Shown here one piece after another: positions 1 through 7,087 of a stretch of 16,017 nt of DNA. The stretch spans positions 1 through 16,017 of the forward strand of contig DGUB01000073.1 in assembly GCA_002393815.1 (NCBI GenBank), given 5' to 3'. Within the stretch, counting starts at the first letter, position 1, and each line of letters starts with the position of its first letter. A program made the translations under genes and the position numbers. This stretch comes from Ruminococcus sp. UBA4321. GTDB taxonomy: Bacteria; Bacillota; Clostridia; Oscillospirales; Ruminococcaceae. A model generated the notes under the pieces. That model worked only from the letters and a program-made list of their open reading frames with translations, ran no database searches and was not told the origin of the DNA.

Positions 1-1482
1 CCTTATATGAGCTTTACATGGGGCGGAGTCACCTATAAGGGCGCGTTCATCGTCCAGAATGATGAAGCCGATACGCCCGTCACAAAGATGACCTTCACGG
101 CAACCGGAATCAATATCTGCATCTGGGGAAGCAAGAAGGAAGCTTATGATATTACCAAAGATTTGGTAAACCGCACAGGTTCCGGAAAAATGGTCTACAA
201 CGCCGACGAAAATGCCGGAAATAATACCACTGTCAAAATCGGCAGTACGGATTTGTTAAGCGGAGTTTCTTATTATATTACGAATAAATTCAACGGCTTG
301 TCGCTCGACCTCGCCGGCGGTGATACCGCTGACGGCGCGAACATTCAGCAGTGGGGACTGACAGGCGGAAGCCAGCAGGAATGGAGAATCATCGCCACTG
401 ATAACGGCTACTGCAAGATTGTTTCCATGGCGGACGAAAGCAAGGCAGTCACCGTTGACGGCTCAACTGCCGATAACGGTCTGAATATTCAGATTGCCTC
501 TTATACCGGCGCAGATAATCAGCAGTTCAAGCTGATTCAGAACAGAGGATTCTACGGTATTGTGTCGAAATCTTCTGCTGATAAAGCCGGGCTTGACGTT
601 TACGCCTGGAGCGAGGAAAACGGCGGAAATATCAACCAGTGGGAATACTGGGGCGGTGATTGTCAGTTGTGGTATATTACACCAGCTTATCCGGAAATTA
701 ACGATTTTGATTATGTCATCAAAAGTGTAAACAGTGGGCTGTTTCTTTCTTACAACAGAAGCTATGATGTATTTCAGGAAGATATAGAAACTGTCTGGAA
801 TGTAAAAGCAACAGCGGACGGCTGGTATCAGATTTTGAATCAGGATGGAAAAGCCATGACAGTTGAGGAATCCAGTGCAGAAGACGGAAAAAATATATAT
901 CTGTCAGAAAATACCGGAGATATTTCACAGAAATTCAGCCTGTACACAAACAATGACGGTTCTGTCTCGATTCTGACGGCGGTTTCCGGAAGCAAGTCCT
1001 CTCTGGATGTATACAATATCAGTCAGGACGCAGGCGCAAATATCTGTCAGTGGAATTACTGGGGCGGAGTGGGTCAGCAGTGGATTCTGACTCCGGCAGC
1101 GGCGGAAACTCCCGAACCAGTCACCGAAACCGAAACAGAACCCCCGACGGAAGCACCTACAGAAGCACCAACCGAAGCACCTGCGACGGAAGAACCCTCA
1201 ACAGAAGAAATTACCGAACCGACTGCCGAAGAAACTACCGAATCCGAAACAGAAACTCAGTCGGAAACAGAACATAAAATCATTTATGGTGATGCGGACT
1301 GCTCCGGAAAAGTAGATATTCTGGATGTTATCACCATCAACAGAAATATTCTCGGAAAAGAAAAACTCAGTGATGACGGATTCCAGAATGCCGATGTCGA
1401 TAAAGATACCAAAATCAGTGCTTCCGATTCCCTGAATATTATGAAATTCATTGTCGGACTGACATCTCTGCCCGTTGTATAA
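1..1482 (+). CDS. 3' part of a secreted protein with two ricin-type lectin domains and a C-terminal dockerin
   Basis: The reading frame is open to the left edge, so the N-terminus, signal peptide and any catalytic domain lie outside the window. Counting from the ATG at 7, residues 1-77 are a beta-rich piece I cannot assign. Residues about 78-228 and 232-365 look like two ricin B-type beta-trefoil (CBM13-like) modules, with Q-x-W/F signatures at 124-126, 172-174, 220-222, 308-310 and 357-359. A Pro/Thr/Glu linker follows (about 366-425, with PTEA repeats). The last 65 residues are a type I dockerin: two Ca-binding loops starting GDADCSGKVD (428) and DVDKD, each followed by a helix. In the family, dockerins plug enzymes into scaffoldin cohesins, and CBM13 modules bind galactose, xylan or arabinan side chains. 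The protein is therefore probably a cellulosomal plant-polysaccharide enzyme; its reaction cannot be told here. Confidence 0.85.
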   Translation, partial: PYMSFTWGGVTYKGAFIVQNDEADTPVTKMTFTATGINICIWGSKKEAYDITKDLVNRTGSGKMVYNADENAGNNTTVKIGSTDLLSGVSYYITNKFNGLSLDLAGGDTADGANIQQWGLTGGSQQEWRIIATDNGYCKIVSMADESKAVTVDGSTADNGLNIQIASYTGADNQQFKLIQNRGFYGIVSKSSADKAGLDVYAWSEENGGNINQWEYWGGDCQLWYITPAYPEINDFDYVIKSVNSGLFLSYNRSYDVFQEDIETVWNVKATADGWYQILNQDGKAMTVEESSAEDGKNIYLSENTGDISQKFSLYTNNDGSVSILTAVSGSKSSLDVYNISQDAGANICQWNYWGGVGQQWILTPAAAETPEPVTETETEPPTEAPTEAPTEAPATEEPSTEEITEPTAEETTESETETQSETEHKIIYGDADCSGKVDILDVITINRNILGKEKLSDDGFQNADVDKDTKISASDSLNIMKFIVGLTSLPVV

Positions 1483-1493
1483 TCTTCTTTATG

Positions 1494-1523
1494 AAAAGTT
1501 CCCGTTCTGCCGGGAACTTTTTT
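1494..1523 (+). terminator. Rho-independent terminator of the dockerin gene
   Basis: Stem AAAAGTTCCCG (1494-1504), six-base loop, then CGGGAACTTTT running into a T-tract ending at 1523. It lies 11 bases after the TAA of the dockerin gene. Confidence 0.9.
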
Positions 1524-1533
1524 GTTCCCGGCA

Positions 1534-1562
1534 TTGACAAAATCTTCAAAAAATAGTATAAT
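1534..1562 (+). promoter_or_regulatory. Sigma-A type promoter of the histidinol-phosphatase gene
   Basis: TTGACA at 1534-1539 and TATAAT at 1557-1562 match both consensus hexamers, with a 17-base spacer. It begins about ten bases after the preceding terminator, so the gene is transcribed on its own. Confidence 0.88.
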
Positions 1563-1591
1563 AATAAAAAACAGAAAGGATTTGAATTCTT

Positions 1592-2362
1592 ATGCTTGCC
1601 AATTATCACACTCATACATACAGATGCCATCATGCCGAAGGCGAAGACAAAGCCTATGTGGAAGCCGCAATCCGCAACGGAATGAAAGTACTCGGATTTT
1701 CCGACCATTGTCCGTTTGTCTATCCGGATGATTTTGTTTCCCATACCAGAATGCTGCCTTCGGAACTGGATGATTATTTCACCAGCCTGACCAAACTCCG
1801 CGACGAATATAAAAAAGACATTACCATCTATATCGGCTTTGAATCGGAATATATTCCGGAACTGCTTCCGGAACAGGAAAAATTATTTGCTGACTATCCT
1901 GTCGATTATCAGATTTTAGGTCAGCATTTCATTATCCGTGAACCCAGTCCCTATACAGGTACGATTGTCAGTGATGAAACAATTCTGGAATCTTATGTCA
2001 ATTCCGTAATAGACGGCATGGAAACCGGAAAATACAAGTATCTTGCTCACCCCGATTTGATGGGCTTTTCCGGTTCGCGCGAAATCTATGACAAACACTA
2101 CCGGAAGTTATGCGAATATCTCAAAGCACATGATTTGCCTGTCGAAATCAATCTGCTCGGCGTGGTGGAACACCGTCACTATACAGACGAACATTTTCTG
2201 AAACTCGCCGGAGAAATCGGCTGTAAAGCGATTATCGGCTGTGATGCCCATCAGCCTTACAGACTGGATTATCGTGTTGGTCAGTCGCTCTGTCAACAGA
2301 TGGCTGCCCGAAATGGTCTGAAACTTATTGATTATCTGCCTGGTCTCGAACCGAAAGCATAA
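1592..2362 (+). CDS. hisK: Histidinol-phosphatase, PHP family (HisK/HisJ type)
   Basis: The product (256 residues) resembles PHP-superfamily histidinol-phosphate phosphatases (EC 3.1.3.15), the penultimate step of histidine synthesis in the cytoplasm. Metal-ligand motifs of the fold are visible in order: HTH at residues 6-8, SDH at 37-39, GFESEY at 82-87, GQH at 110-112, AHPDL at 152-156 and GCDAH at 216-220. These would hold a trinuclear metal site. Length is normal for the family. The start follows AGAAAGGA (1573-1580) by 11 bases, and the gene has its own consensus promoter. No other his gene is in the window, so it stands alone here. A relative acting on another phosphate ester cannot be excluded, since PHP phosphatases are hard to separate by sequence. 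Confidence 0.88.
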   Translation: MLANYHTHTYRCHHAEGEDKAYVEAAIRNGMKVLGFSDHCPFVYPDDFVSHTRMLPSELDDYFTSLTKLRDEYKKDITIYIGFESEYIPELLPEQEKLFADYPVDYQILGQHFIIREPSPYTGTIVSDETILESYVNSVIDGMETGKYKYLAHPDLMGFSGSREIYDKHYRKLCEYLKAHDLPVEINLLGVVEHRHYTDEHFLKLAGEIGCKAIIGCDAHQPYRLDYRVGQSLCQQMAARNGLKLIDYLPGLEPKA

Positions 2363-2431
2363 ACCTCTAAAAAATGAGACATATTTTTCCAATAATTAGC
2401 AAAAATTCACAAATTGTTCACAGATAGGTCT

Positions 2432-2460
2432 TTAAAAGTTAACTGAATTTATGCTATAAT
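2432..2460 (+). promoter_or_regulatory. Extended -10 promoter of the TetR-type gene
   Basis: TATAAT at 2455-2460 is preceded by TGC (an extended -10). The -35 at 2432-2437 (TTAAAA, 17-base spacer) is only a partial match. The surrounding intergenic DNA is very AT-rich. Confidence 0.7.
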
Positions 2461-2505
2461 AATATTATAATTTTAAAATCAATTTCAGGAAAGGGAGTGT
2501 ATTTC

Positions 2506-3120
2506 ATGCCAACAGAAGTTTTTTTCCGGCTCACCCCCGTGAAACAGCAGCATATTATTGAAGCTGTCAAAGAAGAAATCACACGCGCACCGTTTGAAGA
2601 ATTTTCTATTTATAATGTTGTCCGCAACTGCGGTATTTCCAGAGGCAGCTTTTATCAGTATTTTGCCAATAAGGAAGATATTATGATTTATCTGCTTTCT
2701 GCCTATAACAGAAGCGTTCTGGAACGCTTTATGCAGTCACTGAAAGAAAACAACGGCAATTTGTTCACCGCTTTGGAAGACGGTTATCGTTTCGTTGTGA
2801 GAATGCTGTGCTATAAAGAATCCAAAGCCTACCGTCAGCACCTGTTCTGCAATGCGGATTTCTACGAAAAACTCTGGAGAGACCATGACTTTTCTGTGGA
2901 GAAATATCCGGCTCTGCTGGAAGCTCTGGAACTTATCAATATTCAGAATCTTCGCATAGACGGTCGTGAAGAACTCAAAACACTGATTGAAATCTGCATG
3001 GCTTCTGTCACAAGAGAGTGTATCACTCTGCTGATGACAAACTGTACAGAACAGATGGCTTGTGACAGCTTTATAAAAAAACTGAACCTGCTCAGAAAAG
3101 CCTATCAGATGACAGAATAA
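2506..3120 (+). CDS. TetR/AcrR-type transcriptional regulator
   Basis: The protein has 204 residues, the usual TetR size. The N-terminal helices carry a typical TetR helix-turn-helix at about residues 31-55: FSIYNVVRNCGISRGSFYQYF, with the characteristic G-SRGSFYQYF-NKEDI ending. The C-terminal 150 residues are helical and divergent, as expected of the ligand-binding and dimer region, so the inducer cannot be predicted. I chose the ATG at 2506 over an in-frame GTG at 2497 because the strong site AGGAAAGGGAG ends at 2497 and is correctly spaced only for the ATG. It is transcribed alone and converges on the vWA unit. A target gene is not evident. Candidates are itself or the neighbouring surface genes, which is a guess from position only. 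Confidence 0.85.
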   Translation: MPTEVFFRLTPVKQQHIIEAVKEEITRAPFEEFSIYNVVRNCGISRGSFYQYFANKEDIMIYLLSAYNRSVLERFMQSLKENNGNLFTALEDGYRFVVRMLCYKESKAYRQHLFCNADFYEKLWRDHDFSVEKYPALLEALELINIQNLRIDGREELKTLIEICMASVTRECITLLMTNCTEQMACDSFIKKLNLLRKAYQMTE

Positions 3121-3122
3121 CA

Positions 3123-3159
3123 GAAAATGCCCCTGTTACGGGGCATTTTCTTCTTTTTT
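3123..3159 (+). terminator. Terminator between the TetR-type gene and the converging membrane-protein gene
   Basis: An 11-bp stem, GAAAATGCCCC (3123-3133) pairing with GGGGCATTTTC (3140-3150), with a six-base loop followed by TTCTTTTTT. The T-tract serves the plus-strand regulator gene. The stop codon of the minus-strand membrane protein (3136-3138) sits in the loop. Confidence 0.88.
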
Positions 3160-3723
3160 CGGGACGAAGATTCCGGAATCGGTCAGCGTGAAAATCAGAA
3201 CCAGATAAAACAGTGTATAAATCATGCTGACTGCCGGAAATTTCAGATATGCCTGCATGAGAAGCAGTATCAGACAAAAGAAGATACACGCAGTAAAGCG
3301 TTTCTGTTTCCGGACTGTGAAAAGTCCCAGAATTCCCATAAAAATCAGTACCATGCACATCAAAAGGAACATGACGGAAATCATCATCAGCAGAACACTG
3401 CCGACAGCATTCAGCCCCGGCAGAGCCGTGTCCGGTTTGCCGTTTAGTGAAAAAGATTCGTTCCGTGTGGTGAACATCTGCCATCCGAAGTATATCGCCA
3501 GCAGAAATTCTGTGATGCAGTGCGCCTGAAAAATTCGTTTCGTATCCATGCCGAATGCACACATCAGTGACAGAATCAGCATAAAAATCGAAATCATCAG
3601 TGAAAGTACAACATTCTGCACCGCTCCGGAAATCACTGCCACCCGGACGGCATCCGCCAGCTCCAGAAGGCTGAATGCCGTCATCACAATGCCGATTTGT
3701 GTTTGAAATTTTATTTTTTTCAT
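3136..3723 (-). CDS. Integral membrane protein of unknown function
   Basis: I do not recognise the family. The 195-residue product has five or six hydrophobic helices at about residues 10-31, 36-57, 66-82, 105-135 (long enough for one or two passes), 142-161 and 165-182. A short basic N-terminus and a charged C-tail flank them. No catalytic or transport motif is evident. Its ATG overlaps the TGA of the upstream vWA lipoprotein gene in an ATGA arrangement, and AGGAG (plus-strand CTCCT at 3732-3736) lies eight bases before the start within that gene. The two are therefore likely co-transcribed and translationally coupled, which suggests a shared task at the membrane. A longer minus-strand frame (3092-3826) overlaps it but lacks protein-like composition. 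Confidence 0.72.
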   Translation of the reverse strand: MKKIKFQTQIGIVMTAFSLLELADAVRVAVISGAVQNVVLSLMISIFMLILSLMCAFGMDTKRIFQAHCITEFLLAIYFGWQMFTTRNESFSLNGKPDTALPGLNAVGSVLLMMISVMFLLMCMVLIFMGILGLFTVRKQKRFTACIFFCLILLLMQAYLKFPAVSMIYTLFYLVLIFTLTDSGIFVPKKEENAP

Positions 3724-5174
3724 TGTTTGTACTCCTGAATAATTCTGACAATGATATCATGCAGGGATTCGACTTCATAATCGCCGATAATCGGCTCAAG
3801 ATGAGAGTCACCAATACCGGAATCATCCGTCAGAAAGACATAATCCCCGTTTGTGCAGATGGCTAACGCTCTGCCGAACAGTTCCGTTTCTCTCGAACCG
3901 TTGGAAGAGACTACCGGAATCAGATGAATTCCCTTTGCAGAAGCTTCTTCGATAATGGCTTCAAAGTCCGTGCCGTCATGAGGGGGCGCATCATAAATCA
4001 GGAACGCAATCTTGACGGATTCGTCTTTCCAGTCGGGAGAGAATATGGTTTCTTTCAGGACTTCGTAGACGGCTTCCGGCTCGTCTCCTCCGCCGGATGC
4101 AAATTCTTCATTCAATTTGTTTCTGACCGCCTGTACATCGCCTGTGAATCCGGAACAGTTCGTGACATAAACATCTCCCTCATCTTTATAGAAATTCACG
4201 GAATACATGGTATTTTCGTTCCCGGCTTCTTCGGCAATCGCACTGAAATCACTCTGAAGATACAGCATTTCATCCCCCATAGAACCCGTCGTATCAACAA
4301 TGAACATAATCTGTGTATCGTGATAAAGCTTCTGTTCGGCATCGAGCTGAACGGTATAGCTTCTGTCACCCGTGAGTGCGTTGCCCTGTTCGTCCACAGA
4401 AGCGGATTCAATTTCGATTGTCTGTGAAAGTTCTCCCTGTGTGACGGTCAGATTCGCGCCTGTCTTGCCGTTCATCTCAAAGACATAAGCCTGACCGTTC
4501 TTATCTGTGACGGCTCTCCAGATGGTCTGCGCCTCATCATTCAGGACAACTTCCGCATTCGGCAGAGGTGTGCCGCTGTTATCGGTCACAGTCACAGCGA
4601 TTCTCTGCGTGGGGTCAAGTCCGAAACTCGGAAATTCGATAACTCCGGTATTTACCAGATTCGAGAAGAATCCCCAGTTTTCGTGGTCTTTCCATTCTCC
4701 GGCGGTGAGCATTCCGACAGAAGCCTGCACAGCGGGTTCAGGTTCGGGAACGGGTTCCGGCTCGATAATCACATCATCTTCGGCGTAAGCTTCCGGAGCA
4801 ATGGGTTCGCCGTCCGGAGCATCGGCAGTCTTTACGGCGGAAAGTGCAGCTTCTGCGCCTTCGGCAATGGAAGCGGCATCGAAATCAGCAGAATTGAGTA
4901 CATCCCCGGCGGCTTCACCTTCATCAGCGAATCCGCCGGCTTCTTCGGCGAACCCGGCAGCCTCAGGAGCGGCAGCAGCTTCCGGAACAGCGGCGGCTTT
5001 TTCTTCGGCAGGCGCGGCGGCGGCAGAGGAAACATCCCCCTTCACGGCTTCCCTGGCGAACTCCGCAGCAGGAGCGTCGGTAAGGGTATTCGTTTCCATG
5101 CCTGCACCGCATCCGGTATAGGCGAGCATTGTCAGAACTGCGGCAAATGCCATTAACTTATTATATTTTTTCAT
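3720..5174 (-). CDS. Surface lipoprotein with Ala/Glu-rich stalk and von Willebrand factor A domain
   Basis: The 484-residue product starts with a lipoprotein signal; Cys22 in AYTGC is the likely lipidation site, with Tyr at -3 being atypical. Residues about 33-150 are low complexity, rich in Ala, Glu and Pro, ending in an EPEPVPEPEP tract, probably an extended stalk. Residues about 185-260 look like a beta-sandwich of the bacterial Ig or carboxypeptidase-regulatory type (GTPLPNAEVVL, then DKNGQAY). The vWA domain spans about 285-484. Its MIDAS metal site is DTTGS at 294-298, with Thr344 and Asp395 as likely further ligands; GGGDEPEAV at 361-369 is typical of vWA proteins. Such domains bind protein partners through a divalent metal. 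The start is fixed by AGGAGG upstream. I saw no convincing minus-strand promoter in 5175-5300. The partner and role are unknown; the downstream coupled membrane protein is a candidate. Confidence 0.85.
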   Translation of the reverse strand: MKKYNKLMAFAAVLTMLAYTGCGAGMETNTLTDAPAAEFAREAVKGDVSSAAAAPAEEKAAAVPEAAAAPEAAGFAEEAGGFADEGEAAGDVLNSADFDAASIAEGAEAALSAVKTADAPDGEPIAPEAYAEDDVIIEPEPVPEPEPAVQASVGMLTAGEWKDHENWGFFSNLVNTGVIEFPSFGLDPTQRIAVTVTDNSGTPLPNAEVVLNDEAQTIWRAVTDKNGQAYVFEMNGKTGANLTVTQGELSQTIEIESASVDEQGNALTGDRSYTVQLDAEQKLYHDTQIMFIVDTTGSMGDEMLYLQSDFSAIAEEAGNENTMYSVNFYKDEGDVYVTNCSGFTGDVQAVRNKLNEEFASGGGDEPEAVYEVLKETIFSPDWKDESVKIAFLIYDAPPHDGTDFEAIIEEASAKGIHLIPVVSSNGSRETELFGRALAICTNGDYVFLTDDSGIGDSHLEPIIGDYEVESLHDIIVRIIQEYKQ

Positions 5175-5295
5175 GATAAAAATCCTCCTTAAGAATTTGA
5201 TTTGTTTTGAATGGCTTCTGTCTTATATACGGATTTGAAATCTGCTTTTTATGGGAAAATACTGCACAAAGTTTTAGCTTATTTTTTATTTACTA

Positions 5296-5324
5296 TTGAC
5301 AAATTCATAAAAATCTGTTATCAT
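5296..5324 (+). promoter_or_regulatory. Extended -10 promoter of the GH5 gene
   Basis: TTGACA at 5296-5301, 17-base spacer, TATCAT at 5319-5324 preceded by TGT. It faces away from the vWA gene in a 175-base divergent intergenic region. AGAGGAG at 5331-5337 is the ribosome site for the ATG at 5350. Confidence 0.82.
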
Positions 5325-5349
5325 TTTCTCAGAGGAGTGTGATTTTTCT

Positions 5350-6537
5350 ATGCTGAAAAAATTAAGTATCTTATTATCCTGCATGATGCTGATAAGCTTT
5401 GCCGGGTGTTCCGGTCAGAACACAAATTCAGTTAGTCCGGATAATCCGCCGGTTCTCACACAGGAAGCCGGAAAAACGGCATCCGAAACGGCTCTTGATG
5501 CCGTTTACAATATGAAAATCGGCTGGAATCTCGGCGATACGCTTGATGTCTGCGCCGCTGACCGCGACGGCGACGGCAAAGTCAATGAACATCCGGCGGA
5601 CGGCGAACAGGTTGACGAAACCCTCTGGGGCAATGTCATAACAACCCCGGAATTATTTGAGCATCTCAAAGCTGACGGCATTAACGCCGTCAGAATTCCG
5701 GTCACATGGCGCGACCATCTCGGCGATGCGCCCGATTATCAGATAAATCCAGAATGGCTTGCCAGAGTTCACGAAGTTGTCGATTATGCCATCGCACAGG
5801 ATATGTATGTTCTGCTGAATGTCCATCACGACGGCGGCGGCGACCCGCAGTTCGGTGCGTGGATTAGAAATGCTTCTTCCGATTATCAGGGAACTGCCGA
5901 AAAATATACTGTTCTCTGGACGCAGATTGCTGAAAGCTTTGCAGATTATCCGGACAAGCTCATCTTTGAATCCATGAATGAAGTCGGCTTCGACCATATG
6001 GCACAGCCCAGAGCCTACGAAATTTTAAATAACCTGAATCAGCTGTTTGTCAAGACAGTACGGAAATCCAATCCGGACAGAAATCTGTTAATCGCCGGAT
6101 ACTGGACGGATGTCGAACAGACATGCAACAGCTTATTCAAACTTCCGGAAGATACGGAACAAAACAGACTGATTGTCTCTGTCCATTACTATACGCCGTG
6201 GCAGTTCTGCGTCAGCGACCAGCAGAAAACATGGGGCAGTCCCGGAGAAGTCCGCATCATGGAAGCCAATGTCAGAAAACTCAAAGAAAATTTTATCGAT
6301 AACAATATTCCGGTTATTGTCGGCGAATACGGAACGATGAAATCCGCCGACACCGCAAGCCGTGTGTATTTCTGCGAAATGCTCACAAAACGCTGCTTTG
6401 AAGCCGGAATCCCCTGCTATTTCTGGGACAATGGCGAGGAATATGACCGGACTGCCTTCCAGTGGCGCACGCCCGGTCTGATCGAAGCCTTACAGCACGC
6501 TGTCAGCGGTGAGGATTACGAGGTTACAAAATCATGA
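5350..6537 (+). CDS. Lipid-anchored GH5 endoglucanase-type glycoside hydrolase
   Basis: The 395-residue product has a lipoprotein signal with lipobox FAGC (Cys20), a short spacer, then one GH5 TIM barrel from about residue 50. Family marks are IGWNLGDTLD (57-66), VRIPVTW (114-120) with the conserved Arg115, LNVHHDGGG (156-164), the acid/base Glu211 in ESMNEVGF, His279 and Tyr281 in VSVHYYTPW, the nucleophile Glu326 in IVGEYGTM, and Trp359 near the end. GH5 enzymes cleave beta-1,4 glucans or mannans with retention; the exact substrate is uncertain, but the motifs resemble Ruminococcus and Clostridium cellulases. There is no dockerin or carbohydrate-binding module, so it should act at the cell surface on oligosaccharides rather than in a cellulosome. 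An EF-hand-like DRDGDGKVN (71-79) is inserted after the first barrel strand. The last codons overlap the next gene by ATGA. Confidence 0.92.
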   Translation: MLKKLSILLSCMMLISFAGCSGQNTNSVSPDNPPVLTQEAGKTASETALDAVYNMKIGWNLGDTLDVCAADRDGDGKVNEHPADGEQVDETLWGNVITTPELFEHLKADGINAVRIPVTWRDHLGDAPDYQINPEWLARVHEVVDYAIAQDMYVLLNVHHDGGGDPQFGAWIRNASSDYQGTAEKYTVLWTQIAESFADYPDKLIFESMNEVGFDHMAQPRAYEILNNLNQLFVKTVRKSNPDRNLLIAGYWTDVEQTCNSLFKLPEDTEQNRLIVSVHYYTPWQFCVSDQQKTWGSPGEVRIMEANVRKLKENFIDNNIPVIVGEYGTMKSADTASRVYFCEMLTKRCFEAGIPCYFWDNGEEYDRTAFQWRTPGLIEALQHAVSGEDYEVTKS

Positions 6538-7001
6538 ACCGGCAGGAACTGACAGTTTCCGAAATCAGACAGACGAAACGTCCGCTGAATCAATATGAAA
6601 GACCGTTCAAAGCTTTTCGCTTCTATACGGTTATGTTCGGAATTTTTCTTTTTCTGCTTCTGATACATTTTGCGTTCAGAGACGGCATTTCCGGCTGTCT
6701 GGAAGTACTGAAAGCCTTCCCTTTCCTGATTGGAATTTATCTTTTTATCTGGCTTCTGCAATTTCTGGACTGCTGGGACTATCTTCGGTGGTATAACAGA
6801 GCCGTTCGCGAAGGTGAATATTTCGAAGGCGAAATTGTCAGAACTCTGGAAAATCCGGGAAGACGCAGCAGCACTTTTTACGAATATATCATTCAGCTTG
6901 AAAATGGTCAGCTTGTCAGAACGCCGATTTATGACAAGATAGCGGCAAATTCCTGTGATGTATATTTCTACCGGAAAAAATATTATTTCAGATTATATTG
7001 A
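6534..7001 (+). CDS. Small membrane protein, two helices plus a beta-rich cytoplasmic-type domain, unknown function
   Basis: I do not recognise a named family. The 155-residue product has a basic N-terminal segment, hydrophobic helices at about 31-48 and 61-79, and a soluble tail of about 70 residues that alternates like a small beta-barrel (GEIVRTLEN, YEYIIQLENGQLVRT, CDVYFYRKKYYF). That pattern resembles DUF3592-like tails, where a short beta-domain follows a helical hairpin, but the match is from memory only. Its ATG overlaps the TGA of the GH5 gene, so translation is probably coupled to the glucanase. No separate promoter is visible. No catalytic residues are evident. Confidence 0.72.
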   Translation: MNRQELTVSEIRQTKRPLNQYERPFKAFRFYTVMFGIFLFLLLIHFAFRDGISGCLEVLKAFPFLIGIYLFIWLLQFLDCWDYLRWYNRAVREGEYFEGEIVRTLENPGRRSSTFYEYIIQLENGQLVRTPIYDKIAANSCDVYFYRKKYYFRLY

Positions 7002-7022
7002 ATCTGATAAAAAATATCATGC

Positions 7023-7051
7023 TTTACATTTCCGGAAAAATATGTTATACT
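7023..7051 (+). promoter_or_regulatory. Extended -10 promoter of the tgt operon
   Basis: TTTACA at 7023-7028, 17-base spacer, TATACT at 7046-7051 preceded by TGT. AGGAGAAG at 7073-7080 is the ribosome site for tgt. No terminator is visible between this promoter and the end of the previous gene, so read-through from the GH5 unit is possible. Confidence 0.8.
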
Positions 7052-7087
7052 TAAAGATATTATTATCAATACAGGAGAAGTTATCTT

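Noticed and set aside
2497..2505. GTG start for the TetR-type gene
   Set aside because: It touches the Shine-Dalgarno sequence; the ATG at 2506 has normal spacing.
3092..3826. A 244-codon minus-strand frame overlapping the membrane-protein gene
   Set aside because: It is rich in Cys, His and Ser with no domain or ribosome site and overlaps two better-supported genes in another frame.
4683..5156. Plus-strand open frames opposite the vWA lipoprotein gene
   Set aside because: They are antisense images of the Ala/Glu/Pro-rich stalk; composition is biased and no start site is supported.
5175..5300. Minus-strand promoter for the vWA lipoprotein gene
   Set aside because: TATATA/TATAAG-like boxes are present near 5222-5229 but no acceptable -35 at 16-18 bases could be found, so I did not annotate one.
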